This document shows, piece by piece, positions 8,602-16,671 of a DNA stretch of 32,329 nucleotides. The notes under the pieces are model-generated. The model did no database searches and had not been told where the DNA came from. It saw nothing but the letters and a program-made list of their open reading frames with translations. Position 1 is the first letter of the stretch. Every line of letters starts with the position of its first letter. Origin of the DNA: Ferruginibacter sp. (GTDB lineage Bacteria > Bacteroidota > Bacteroidia > Chitinophagales > Chitinophagaceae). The stretch covers positions 1-32,329 of the forward strand of contig JACMPR010000386.1 in NCBI GenBank assembly GCA_014377385.1, read 5' to 3'. Both the position numbers and the translations under genes were made by a program.

Positions 8602-9173
8602 GGCTGAATAGTAACGGGTGTACCAACCGGGATATAACTGAACAGGTCTTTCATTTCGGTATATTTCACTGAAACACAACCGTCGGTCCAGTTGTAAAAA
8701 TTATCGATTGTCCATTCTTCTTCAGGCCTGGTAGCATGAATGGCAATACCGTCGCCGATACGGGCATTTTTAGGGAGAAGCCCTTTTGCTTTTCTATCAT
8801 TGAAACGATGCACACTCTCGGCATTAGGATAATCAAGCAACAATTCCGGCCCCCACTTTGGATGAATTTTTTTTAGGACAACTTTAAAACTTCCATTGGG
8901 TGTTTTTTTATCGCCCTCTCTCATTTTATCACTCAGGTCTTTACTGCCAAAAACAATCGGGTAGGTTGCATACCAACCTTCAGCGTCATATACTTTTAAC
9001 TCATAATCACTTTTATCGACAATGATGTAGTAAGGATTGTCTGAAATTCCGGCACCAGGCATTGCAACCTGTTTAAAAGCGTTTGTCTTCTTTTTATGGC
9101 CTCCAGGAACAAAGGCCATTAAAACTACCAGGCAAAGAAAGGCAATGGAAGAAAATAAAAACCGGTATTTCAT
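8598..9173 (-). CDS. L,D-transpeptidase (YkuD domain), exported
   Basis: A cysteine enzyme that forms 3-3 peptidoglycan cross-links or attaches proteins to the wall. Residues 1-22 form a signal peptide or membrane anchor (MKYRFLFSSIAFLCLVVLMA). The YkuD fold runs from about residue 48 to the end. It carries the catalytic pair His146 (GIAIHAT) and Cys166 (TDGCVSV, matching the S/T-x-G-C-[IV] motif). Length (191 aa) is typical for a single-domain member without LysM. ATG is preceded by an A-rich stretch (TTCTTAAA), common before genes in this phylum. The convergent end overlaps queA by 4 bases, leaving no room for a terminator between them. Confidence 0.9.
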   Translation of the reverse strand: MKYRFLFSSIAFLCLVVLMAFVPGGHKKKTNAFKQVAMPGAGISDNPYYIIVDKSDYELKVYDAEGWYATYPIVFGSKDLSDKMREGDKKTPNGSFKVVLKKIHPKWGPELLLDYPNAESVHRFNDRKAKGLLPKNARIGDGIAIHATRPEEEWTIDNFYNWTDGCVSVKYTEMKDLFSYIPVGTPVTIQP

Positions 9174-9400
9174 TTTAAGAATATTTGTACGTTGATTTCA
9201 AGCGATATGCCATTTCAAATTACTACGCGGCTATCCGGATTATTAAAGATTGATGCTGTAAAATAATTGTTTTTTCAGTAGCGGCAAAGTGTACCTTGAA
9301 AAGTTTAACGTTTAATGATGTTGAAGATTACGGCAACCAGAGCAAATATCCCAGATCTAAGTCGATGGCTGATATATTGATTATTGATGCTTAACTATTT

Positions 9401-9448
9401 ACAATAAAACCTTCGCCTGCATCTAACAAAGTTTGTTGCAAACGAAGG
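9401..9448 (-). terminator. Terminator-like hairpin after the sigma/anti-sigma/OMP operon
   Basis: On the minus strand CCTTCG (9448-9443) pairs with CGAAGG (9415-9410) and is followed by TTTTATTGT. The loop itself holds a second perfect pairing, AACAAA-x-TTTGTT. It begins 25 bases past the stop of the outer-membrane protein gene, where an intrinsic terminator would be expected. The rest of the 300-base gap (9174-9473) shows no gene. Confidence 0.45.
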
Positions 9449-9473
9449 ATATTTAGAGAAAAAAGATTTCTTT

Positions 9474-10367
9474 TTAATTGCTCAACCTCAACCCGAAATT
9501 ATACGGCCTCAAGTCCATGCTGTGTTCGTATATGGATCTGGGTGCATAGGAAGCATATAATTTTATAGGGCCAAAACCGACTTCGCCAACATAAGAAAGT
9601 TTGAATTTCTCCAGGTCATAATCACCTTTGTTTTTTTCTTTCCCCCTGCCATCGCTTCGCTGTTTGTTGCGCTGGCTGTAAAGGTATCCTGCACTCACAC
9701 CGAAGCCAATATTAAATCCACTTTTGTCTCCTTTCCTGTTGGTTTGAAAATTTAGCATGAGCGGTATCGTAAGATAATCTGCTGCAAGTTTGTTCTTAGT
9801 GAAAGAAACGGAGTCCCTGAAAATAAATGCTTTATTGGTAAAAACTCCATTCGGATACAGACCGTTTTCCCGGTAACTGATATTTGACTTGTAGCGGTAA
9901 TTATTTAGTTCAAGCCCCAGCCCGTATTTCAAACTGACATTTCTTTTTACCAAATACAGTTCCTGCATAAAAAACCAAATGTTTACGTTGATGCTTTTCC
10001 CGGTTCTTAGTTTGAAATCATCTTTCCCCAGTGGCAGTGACCCGGAACGGTTGATGAGATAGTTGTCTGAGGTTGCTGTTGTATAATTTGTTTTATCACT
10101 GTAATTGGCAAATCCCACATCTACGATTCCAAAATTCGTGGTTATCCTCGATTTCTTCTTCGGGGTTGTATTAATAAGCACGCCGGCGCTGTCCTTAAGC
10201 ACTGTTTTCTTGCCGCCGCGTTTAATGATAATAATATTCCCGATTCGAAGGGTATCATTCTGTTTGGATTTTACAGCGTCATTTTTTTGCACAACAGCCG
10301 TGTCAGTCTGCGCCGAGGCATTAATGCAATAAAATACCACTGCCAATAAAATGTTTAGCTTTTTCAT
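9474..10367 (-). CDS. Outer-membrane beta-barrel protein (PorT-like)
   Basis: The 297-residue product has a cleavable signal peptide (MKKLNILLAVVFYCINASAQ, cut near residue 20). A polar periplasmic segment to about residue 75 follows, then alternating amphipathic strands with aromatic ends typical of an 8-10 strand barrel (for example LYLVKRNVSLKYGLGLELN and IKLYASYAPRSIY). The closing LRPYNFGLRLSN ends near an aromatic residue, as outer-membrane barrels do, though the last residue is Asn. It starts 26 bases after the anti-sigma gene and is the last gene of the operon. Role unknown: it could be the effector or sensor of the sigma system, as with other barrels cotranscribed with ECF factors in this phylum. 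The family name is a fold-level call. Confidence 0.78.
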   Translation of the reverse strand: MKKLNILLAVVFYCINASAQTDTAVVQKNDAVKSKQNDTLRIGNIIIIKRGGKKTVLKDSAGVLINTTPKKKSRITTNFGIVDVGFANYSDKTNYTTATSDNYLINRSGSLPLGKDDFKLRTGKSINVNIWFFMQELYLVKRNVSLKYGLGLELNNYRYKSNISYRENGLYPNGVFTNKAFIFRDSVSFTKNKLAADYLTIPLMLNFQTNRKGDKSGFNIGFGVSAGYLYSQRNKQRSDGRGKEKNKGDYDLEKFKLSYVGEVGFGPIKLYASYAPRSIYEHSMDLRPYNFGLRLSN

Positions 10368-10393
10368 CTTTTCAAAATTTTAATGTGAAATAT

Positions 10394-11545
10394 TTACCTG
10401 GCGGCGATCTCAAACCCGGCTATTTGAATACTGTTGCCGGTTTTTACATTCGCGTTTCTTGAGATTACCCTTTTTACTTTTCTAAAAAGCCCGCTCATCT
10501 TCGAACGGTTTATTTTTTCTTCGTTTATAAAAAGAATATGATTTTCGCTGGTTTCAGTAGCCGTTTGATCTACCACCGTATTTTTAGCATAGCTGTTAGT
10601 CGACAGCGTTATCTCTTTGTCTTCCAGCCCGGTTTTGGATGTGACAAGGCTACCTAACCCCAGGTCTTTCTGCTCCAACCGGGCCAATTCATTTTTATTA
10701 GTGAGTGGTTTTATATCATCTCTTACGGTTGAGGAAACTGTTTCGTTACTTTTGGGGATGTTAATATTTTCTAAAGAAAGCCCGGGCTGTGTGCGTTTAG
10801 TAGTAGCCGATAGTTCTTTTTTTGCATCGCCTTTTTGTATTGTAATATCTTTTTGCCCGGCATCATGAGCAGGGTTGTATTTCCCTGCAATGTTGTTGGC
10901 ATTTTTTACATTGGCAATTGCTTTCCCCGCTGGCTGTTGATCACCGTTAGTTTTTCCCTCTGTTGAAATAATTGTTTTTAGGGGAGATCCGATTTTTTTA
11001 CCTAGTAAATTTTCTTTACCGGCAACAGCAACATCCAGCTTCCCGCTCCTTTTTGTAAAGATAGAAAAACCGGTAAAAATCCCGCCAACAATAAGGGCAG
11101 CAGCTACTGCTACCCGCCAGAACCGCATAGAAACTACCCTGGTTTTTTTATGACGATATAACGATTTTTTGTTGTCAAAAATAATCTTTTCGGTATTATC
11201 AAGTTTTGTATGCAGTAAGATATTCCATTCCCGTTTCAGCTTGTCATCAGCAATTATCGTTGCGTCCATTTGCTCAACCAGAGAAGCGTCTAGCTCATTA
11301 TCGAGATAAAGAAGCATGCTTTCCTCCAAGCGATTTTCCGTTATTTCGTACTTACACAAACCAGCTTTTTCATCAAACACAATTTCATCGGGGGACATTG
11401 TGGTTTCTAATAGTAAGTCAAGCTCCGGCTTTAAGTCCATATTTGTTAAAACAAATTCTTCTACAGCAATACGCTCTTCAGCAGACAATTCCTTGTCCAC
11501 ATAAAGCAGAAAATACATTTCATAATTATTACGGTGTATGATCAT
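10394..11545 (-). CDS. Membrane anti-sigma factor-like protein with duplicated N-terminal module
   Basis: A 383-residue single-pass protein encoded directly after an ECF sigma factor. The cytoplasmic part has two copies of a module of about 60 residues: 8-66 (YFLLYVDKELSAEE ... IVFDEKAGLCKYE) and 73-131 (MLLYLDNELDASL ... IIFDNKKSLYRH). A transmembrane helix follows at 142-163 (FWRVAVAAALIVGGIFTGF), then a polar, low-complexity periplasmic region and a compact basic C-terminus ending IQIAGFEIAAR. No zinc-binding HxxxCxxC motif is present. The start is ATG 11545: the preceding frame stays open to a TTG at 11620, but MIIHRNNYE resembles the usual beginning of this family. Inferred job: hold the sigma factor until an envelope signal arrives. 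Confidence 0.75.
   Translation of the reverse strand: MIIHRNNYEMYFLLYVDKELSAEERIAVEEFVLTNMDLKPELDLLLETTMSPDEIVFDEKAGLCKYEITENRLEESMLLYLDNELDASLVEQMDATIIADDKLKREWNILLHTKLDNTEKIIFDNKKSLYRHKKTRVVSMRFWRVAVAAALIVGGIFTGFSIFTKRSGKLDVAVAGKENLLGKKIGSPLKTIISTEGKTNGDQQPAGKAIANVKNANNIAGKYNPAHDAGQKDITIQKGDAKKELSATTKRTQPGLSLENINIPKSNETVSSTVRDDIKPLTNKNELARLEQKDLGLGSLVTSKTGLEDKEITLSTNSYAKNTVVDQTATETSENHILFINEEKINRSKMSGLFRKVKRVISRNANVKTGNSIQIAGFEIAAR
11150..11524 (-). repeat. Internal protein-level duplication in the anti-sigma gene
   Basis: Two consecutive segments of about 59 codons encode related modules. Shared positions include LLY-[VL]-D-[KN]-EL near the start, a D-x-L-K-x-E-x-x-x-LL core, and I-[VI]-F-D-[EN]-K-x-x-L-x-[KR] at the end. 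Similarity is visible only in the protein, so the duplication is old. Confidence 0.6.
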
Positions 11546-11676
11546 TTTTGAATACTTGCTGTTATAAAAATCAGCTGCCCACCATTTGTAAAAACCGAAA
11601 CCTTTATCCAACTTCCACAAGGTTCATCTACTAATATTTGCTTTTCCTGAGCGATATATTCGTAGAAAACGCATTG

Positions 11677-12162
11677 TTATATAACATTCTCAGGCTTTAC
11701 AATATATTCCCTCAATTGCAATCTTGCCCGGTGAAGGTATACTTTCACCTGGCTTTCGTTGAGGCCCGTTATCTGGCCTATTTCTGCATAATTATAGCCT
11801 TCGTAATCTTTCAGCATCACCAGGCTTTTCTGCGTTGCACTTAATTTATTAAGTGCTTCTGATAAAATCCTTTTGGCGTTATATTGTTGTTTATCCGACC
11901 CGCGCTCCTGTTCCGTAAAAGATTCCTTCAAACTGATTCTTTTGGTTTTCCGGATATGGTCAATCATTTGGTTATAAGCAACAGTAAACAGATAACTTTT
12001 ACACTTTTCATTGTCAACCTGATCGCGGTTAAGCCACATTTTCTCAAATGCACCCTGCACCACATCCTTTGCGTCCTCTTCGTGACGCAGGTTTTTGAGG
12101 ATAAATCGGTAGACATTATCCGCATACAGGTTTACACAATTATTGTATTCTTTCTCCGTCAT
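11677..12162 (-). CDS. ECF-type RNA polymerase sigma-70 factor
   Basis: A 161-residue sigma factor with only regions 2 and 4. Region 2 spans roughly residues 8-75 (VYRFILKNLRHEEDAKDVVQGAFEKMW, then YLFTVAYNQMIDHIR for -10 contact). Region 4 spans about 100-150 with the helix-turn-helix YAEIGQITGLNESQVKVYLHRAR. It is the first gene of an operon with the anti-sigma factor (131 bases downstream) and the beta-barrel protein. ECF factors of this layout usually direct their own operon and envelope-stress or uptake genes. The promoter was not clear from the sequence: no TAnnTTTG lies just upstream, which would fit autoregulation by a different consensus, but this is inference. Confidence 0.95.
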   Translation of the reverse strand: MTEKEYNNCVNLYADNVYRFILKNLRHEEDAKDVVQGAFEKMWLNRDQVDNEKCKSYLFTVAYNQMIDHIRKTKRISLKESFTEQERGSDKQQYNAKRILSEALNKLSATQKSLVMLKDYEGYNYAEIGQITGLNESQVKVYLHRARLQLREYIVKPENVI

Positions 12163-12336
12163 ACAGGTTGTCAGGCATTATAAAATTATGCTATTGGGTT
12201 ATTTTCAGCTTAAAACGAAAGTAAAAGAGTAAAAGTTACACTTCTATAAAAAATTATACGAAAAGATATAACATGCCGCCGGTGATAAAATTCCAGGGAG
12301 ATTCTATTTTATGTACCGACTTTCACCTGCAACAAT

Positions 12337-12459
12337 TCAAGAATTTGCCATTTTTAGTGGAACATTTTTTATCTCCCGGCAAAAATCTGCTGCAATAAGT
12401 AGCCCCGCACAAAGTACCAGGAGCAAGCAAAAAAGGACAATTTCTTTTTTTATCTGCAT
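12337..12459 (-). CDS. Candidate small membrane protein (40 aa)
   Basis: An ATG-started frame encodes a basic N-terminus (MQIKKE), one strongly hydrophobic helix at about residues 7-24 (IVLFCLLLVLCAGLLIAA), and a short polar tail ending in Asn-Ser. The organisation is that of a single-span small membrane protein. An A-rich stretch (CACAAAAAACTACTGCC) precedes the start. It lies 175 bases upstream of the sigma factor on the same strand. No homologue is known to me, and a frame this short can arise by chance, so the call is tentative. Confidence 0.3.
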   Translation of the reverse strand: MQIKKEIVLFCLLLVLCAGLLIAADFCREIKNVPLKMANS

Positions 12460-12613
12460 GGCAGTAGTTTTTTGTGAAATGAATGTAATACCAAAAAGTT
12501 ACAGCAGTGGTCTGTTTGGTGTTAAAAAAAATGAATACGAACTTCTGCGGCTCGCTAACACGTGCTGTAAAAAATTAAAGTTCCTGTAAATCTCCAGGAT
12601 CGGCTGGAGTTGT

Positions 12614-12621
12614 TAGCTTTG
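12614..12621 (+). promoter_or_regulatory. Possible -7 element of the kbl promoter
   Basis: TAGCTTTG fits TAnnTTTG and would place the transcript start about 26 bases before the kbl ATG. No TTG is found at the proper distance upstream. Confidence 0.28.
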
Positions 12622-12653
12622 TAGCCAATTCTCAAACTATTACATAAGATCAT

Positions 12654-13856
12654 ATGAATACAAGTTTTGTATCCCGCATTGGCTCAGAGGTAGCTGAAAT
12701 TCAAACCGCTGGCTTATTTAAAAAAGAGCGCATCATCAGCAGTGAACAAGGTGCTGAAATTATCGTAAACGGTAAAACAGTCCTTAATTTCTGCTCAAAT
12801 AATTACCTCGGGCTTTCCGCCCATCCCAAAGTGCTGGAGGCTGCAAAAAAATACATTGATTACCGGGGCTTTGGAATGAGCAGCGTACGATTTATATGCG
12901 GCACGCAGGATATTCATAAACAGCTGGAGCAGAAATTGTCTGATTTTTTAGGAACAGAAGATACGATTTTATATGCCGCAGCGTTCGATGCCAATGGCGG
13001 CGTTTTTGAACCACTATTTAATGAGCAGGATGCCATCATCAGTGATGCATTAAATCATGCATCCATCATTGACGGAGTGCGGCTTTGCAAGGCTCAACGT
13101 TACCGCTATGAGCACAACAATATGGCTGACCTGGAAGAAAAATTAAAAGAAACAACCAGCCTGCGCAGCAGAATAATTGTGACAGATGGCTCTTTTAGCA
13201 TGGATGGCACTATTGCACAACTTGACAGGATCTGCGACCTGGCGGATAAATACGACGCTATCGTGATGATCGACGAGTGCCACTCTTCCGGATTTCTCGG
13301 AAAAACCGGCCGTGGTACGCATGAATATCGGAACGTCATGGGTAGGATCGATATCATCACCGGCACCTTAGGTAAGGCGCTAGGCGGCGCCAGTGGCGGT
13401 TTTACGTCAGGCAAAAAAGAGATCATAGAAATGCTGCGCCAGAGAAGCCGCCCGTATCTATTCAGCAATACCCTTGCGCCAAGTATTGTAGGAGCCTCCA
13501 TCGCGGTGCTCGATATGCTAAGTAACACCACCGAACTCCGGGATAAACTGGAGTCAAATACGAGCTATTTCAGGAGCAGGATGACGGCAGCAGGTTTTGA
13601 TATTAAGCCGGGAGATCATCCCATTGTTCCGATCATGCTGTATGATGCTGTGCTGGCACAAACTTTTGCAGCAAAATTATTAGATGAAGGCATTTATGTA
13701 ATTGGGTTCTTTTTTCCGGTAGTGGCAAAGGGCCAGGCACGCATCAGGGTGCAGCTAAGTGCAGCACATGAGCAACGGCATTTGGATAAGGCGATAGCGG
13801 CATTTACAAAGATTGGGCTGGAACTAGGAGTGTTGAAGACTGTTGTAGGTGTTTAA
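12654..13856 (+). CDS. kbl: Glycine C-acetyltransferase (2-amino-3-ketobutyrate CoA ligase)
   Basis: A PLP enzyme of the alpha-oxoamine synthase family that interconverts 2-amino-3-oxobutanoate plus CoA with glycine plus acetyl-CoA, the second step of threonine breakdown. Its 400 residues follow E. coli Kbl closely: NFCSNNYLGLSAHP, GFGMSSVRFICGTQDIHK, DALNHASIIDGVRLCKA, VMIDECHSSGFLG, and the PLP lysine Lys241 in GTLGKALGGASGG. The FICGTQ and NHASIIDG wording favours Kbl over the related biotin enzyme BioF. The usual partner tdh (threonine dehydrogenase) is not in the window. It stands alone, with inverted repeats after its 3' end. Confidence 0.95.
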   Translation: MNTSFVSRIGSEVAEIQTAGLFKKERIISSEQGAEIIVNGKTVLNFCSNNYLGLSAHPKVLEAAKKYIDYRGFGMSSVRFICGTQDIHKQLEQKLSDFLGTEDTILYAAAFDANGGVFEPLFNEQDAIISDALNHASIIDGVRLCKAQRYRYEHNNMADLEEKLKETTSLRSRIIVTDGSFSMDGTIAQLDRICDLADKYDAIVMIDECHSSGFLGKTGRGTHEYRNVMGRIDIITGTLGKALGGASGGFTSGKKEIIEMLRQRSRPYLFSNTLAPSIVGASIAVLDMLSNTTELRDKLESNTSYFRSRMTAAGFDIKPGDHPIVPIMLYDAVLAQTFAAKLLDEGIYVIGFFFPVVAKGQARIRVQLSAAHEQRHLDKAIAAFTKIGLELGVLKTVVGV

Positions 13857-13944
13857 AATTACCCGGGAGTATTTTGGCAACTCTGGAAGATGCATTTTTA
13901 CCCCGCAAAAACGTACGTGTACGCTCGATAAGTCAAATGAACCG

Positions 13945-14000
13945 GTGATCCCCTGATCACACCCTGGTACGAATCATTGTTCCTATGGCTTTTACCAGGG
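13945..14000 (+). repeat. Two consecutive inverted repeats between kbl and the M14 peptidase gene
   Basis: GTGATC-CCCT-GATCAC (13945-13960) is a perfect 6-bp stem with a 4-base loop. It is followed directly by CCCTGGTA (13962-13969) pairing with TACCAGGG (13993-14000) across 23 bases. No T-run follows on the plus strand, so they are not simple intrinsic terminators. They could end the kbl message by another route or form the leader of the next gene. Confidence 0.4.
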
Positions 14001-14072
14001 CCAAAAAAAGAGGATAGCTGGGAAATTTACCTCATTTTTGTCTTTCACAATTTTTCTCAAATATCTCATATC

Positions 14073-16595
14073 GTGAAAAGACTGTTTCTGCTTGTAAGCA
14101 TCCTGTTTAGTATAACATCCTTCGCCCAGCTAAAATCGCCGGAAGCATTTTTAGGCTACAAGATTGGTAGTCGCTACACGCCACATCATAGGGTTATCAA
14201 TTATTTCGAATACGTCGCACAGGCAGCACCAAATGATGTAAAACTGGAGCAATACGGCGAAACCAATGAGCACCGTCCTTTATATACTGCTTTCATTTCG
14301 GGCACGTATAATATTGCCAACCTTGAGAATATTCGTTTAAATAATCTCCGTCTCGCCCATCTTGCAAAGGATAAGATAATACCCACAGAAAACGGGCCGG
14401 CGATCGTTTGGCTCAGTTACAACGTTCATGGTAATGAAACCTCCTCCTCAGAGGCAGCAATGCTTACATTATTTGCACTTGTTGACCCCGCAAATATCCA
14501 GGCAAAAGAATGGCTTAAAAACACGATTGTTGTTATTGATCCGTGTTTAAATCCTGATGGCAGGGAGCGTTATATTAACTGGTTTAATTCGGTTGTTGGG
14601 GGTGTTTACAATCCGGAAAATATTTCCCGCGAACACCAGGAACCCTGGCCAGGCGGCAGGACCAATCATTATAATTTCGATTTAAACCGCGATTGGTGCT
14701 GGCAAACCCAGGTAGAAAGCCGCCAGCGTGTGATGCAATACAACAAGTGGATGCCGCAGGTGCACGTGGATTTTCATGAGCAGGGCGTGAATGATCCTTA
14801 TTATTTTGCTCCCGCTGCTCAACCGTATCATGAGGTGATTACAAAGTGGCAAAGGGATTTCCAGGTAGCCATCGGAAAAAATAATGCAAAGTACTTTGAT
14901 AGCAACAACTGGCTATACTTTACAAGAGAGATTTTTGACCTGCTATACCCTTCTTACGGTGATACGTACCCGCTTTACAACGGGTCAATCGGGATGACCT
15001 ACGAACAAGCCGGTGGACCAGCCGGCGGCCTGGGAGCCAACACCAACGATGGCGATACACTTACCTTATATGACCGGGCCTTTCATCATTTCACCAGCAG
15101 CATGAGTACAATCGAAACTGCATCCCTGCAAGCCACGGCGCTTGTAAAAGAGTTTCATACTTTTTTTGGTGATGCCGTTGCTGGAAAAGTAGGTGGCTAT
15201 AAAAGCTACATCATCAAAAATAACCCGGGTGATGCAGAAAGGATCGCTGCACTTAAACAATTACTGGATAACAATAATATCCAATACGGAAACAGCACCG
15301 GCAGTGGAAAAGGTTTTCAATATCAAAGCAAAAAAGAAGAAGCCTTTACAATTCTCGGCAGTGATTTGGTGATAAGTAACGCACAGCCTAAAGCTGCTTT
15401 GATCAAGGTGCTTTTTGAACCCGAAACAAAATTAGTTGATTCTGTTACATATGATATTACAGCCTGGGCGATTCCCTATGCATATGGCCTGACAGCTTAC
15501 GCAAGCAAACAACTGATCAATCCCGTGGCTGCAAAAACATTACCTGACTCTGTAAAAAATGATGGCGGTGATGCATACGGTTACGTGATTCGCTGGCAGG
15601 GTGTTTCATCCGTAAGAACAGTGGCTGCCCTGATGGAGAAAAATATTAGAATGCGTTTTTCTGAAACGCCTTTTGAAACCGGCGGGCAATCATTTGAAAG
15701 AGGTTCCGTTATCATTTTAAAGAAAGGGAATCAAAGATTTAGTGCCGGGCTGTGGCAGACCGTTGCTGATATCTGCAACCGAAATAATATTAAAATGAAT
15801 AAGGTAAACAGCGGCCTGGTGGAAAAAGGTTTCGATTTTGGGAGCTCTTACGTGCACCTGTTGAATGCTCCAAAGGTTGCGATGTTAACGGGTGAAGATG
15901 TAAATTCAAATGCAGCCGGGGAAATATGGCATTTCTTTGATAAGGAAATCAATTACAAACTAACGCTCATCAATGCAGGTGATTTTAACCGTATAGACCT
16001 AAATAAAATTGATGTACTTATACTTCCCGATGGCAGGTACAAATTTTTAAATTCCAAAGAAAACGCTGAAAAGTTTCACTTATGGATAGAAAACGGGGGA
16101 CGGGTTGTTGCATTTGAAAACGCAGTCGCACAATTATCAAAACAGGAATGGAGTAATATTCATTCAAGAAATATGGCAGATTCCAATAGTTTTTTAAACA
16201 AAGATTCTTACGAGCTGTTACAGGGTTTTGACATTAGGGAGAGGGTAGCGCTTTCCAATAATACTTCCGGCTCCATTTTTAAAGTTGATACCGACAATAC
16301 ACATCCGCTAATGTTTGGTTATCCCAAATACTATTATTCCTTAAAAATGGACAATGCGGTGTACGATTTCATGAAAGACGGCGGCTGGAATACTGGTGTG
16401 ATAAAAAAAGAAAACCAGGTAGCAGGCTATGTGGGCTATAAGCTAAACCCCAAATTAAAAGATGGCTTGTTGTTTGGAGTGCAGGAACTGGGCAATGGTT
16501 CGGTTATTTACTTAACAGACAATGTGATGTTCCGGGATTTTTGGGAGAATGGCAAATTGATGTTTTGCAACGCCGTGTTCCTGGTCGGTCAGTAA
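14073..16595 (+). CDS. Secreted zinc carboxypeptidase, family M14
   Basis: A large (840 aa) exported metallocarboxypeptidase. The GTG at 14073 is chosen as start because it opens a clean signal peptide (MKRLFLLVSILFSITSFAQ, 19 residues). The open frame continues upstream to ATG 13977 but that stretch would bury the signal peptide. The M14 domain covers about residues 30-370: zinc ligands His119 and Glu122 (VHGNETSSSEAA), NPDGRERY, DLNRDW, third ligand His235 (VDFHEQG) and catalytic Glu311 (MTYEQAG). The C-terminal 450 residues have no motif I can name beyond a region resembling class I glutamine amidotransferase-like folds (INAGDFNRIDLNKIDVLILPDG). It probably degrades peptides outside the cell or in the periplasm. 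Confidence 0.92.
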   Translation: MKRLFLLVSILFSITSFAQLKSPEAFLGYKIGSRYTPHHRVINYFEYVAQAAPNDVKLEQYGETNEHRPLYTAFISGTYNIANLENIRLNNLRLAHLAKDKIIPTENGPAIVWLSYNVHGNETSSSEAAMLTLFALVDPANIQAKEWLKNTIVVIDPCLNPDGRERYINWFNSVVGGVYNPENISREHQEPWPGGRTNHYNFDLNRDWCWQTQVESRQRVMQYNKWMPQVHVDFHEQGVNDPYYFAPAAQPYHEVITKWQRDFQVAIGKNNAKYFDSNNWLYFTREIFDLLYPSYGDTYPLYNGSIGMTYEQAGGPAGGLGANTNDGDTLTLYDRAFHHFTSSMSTIETASLQATALVKEFHTFFGDAVAGKVGGYKSYIIKNNPGDAERIAALKQLLDNNNIQYGNSTGSGKGFQYQSKKEEAFTILGSDLVISNAQPKAALIKVLFEPETKLVDSVTYDITAWAIPYAYGLTAYASKQLINPVAAKTLPDSVKNDGGDAYGYVIRWQGVSSVRTVAALMEKNIRMRFSETPFETGGQSFERGSVIILKKGNQRFSAGLWQTVADICNRNNIKMNKVNSGLVEKGFDFGSSYVHLLNAPKVAMLTGEDVNSNAAGEIWHFFDKEINYKLTLINAGDFNRIDLNKIDVLILPDGRYKFLNSKENAEKFHLWIENGGRVVAFENAVAQLSKQEWSNIHSRNMADSNSFLNKDSYELLQGFDIRERVALSNNTSGSIFKVDTDNTHPLMFGYPKYYYSLKMDNAVYDFMKDGGWNTGVIKKENQVAGYVGYKLNPKLKDGLLFGVQELGNGSVIYLTDNVMFRDFWENGKLMFCNAVFLVGQ

Positions 16596-16671
16596 ATGAT
16601 TTGGAAATGTATCGATACAGTGTTAGAAATTACTTTCCATCTCCAAACCATTGAATCTTCAATATAAAATT

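Larger units (their letters stand above)
12163..12653. other. Long divergent intergenic region between sigma factor and kbl
   Basis: These 491 bases separate the minus-strand sigma operon from plus-strand kbl. They must hold both promoters. Apart from a possible 40-residue membrane peptide on the minus strand (12337-12459) and a TAGCTTTG word near kbl, I see no gene or strong inverted repeat. Confidence 0.5.

Noticed and set aside
9460-9475. Perfect 7-2-7 palindrome AAAAAGA/TCTTTTT at the end of the OMP gene
   Set aside because: Made almost only of A and T, so the stem is weak and likely by chance; the GC-containing hairpin next to it is the better terminator.
10394-11620. Anti-sigma protein starting at TTG 11620
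   Set aside because: The extra 25 residues are rich in Trp, Phe and Tyr, have no family counterpart, and lie before a good ATG at 11545.
12311-12589. 92-codon plus-strand frame upstream of kbl
   Set aside because: No recognisable domain, irregular composition, and it lies antisense to the more protein-like 40-residue frame; it reads as chance.
13977-14072. M14 peptidase starting at ATG 13977
   Set aside because: It would place 32 residues before a clean signal peptide and begin inside an inverted repeat; GTG 14073 is better.
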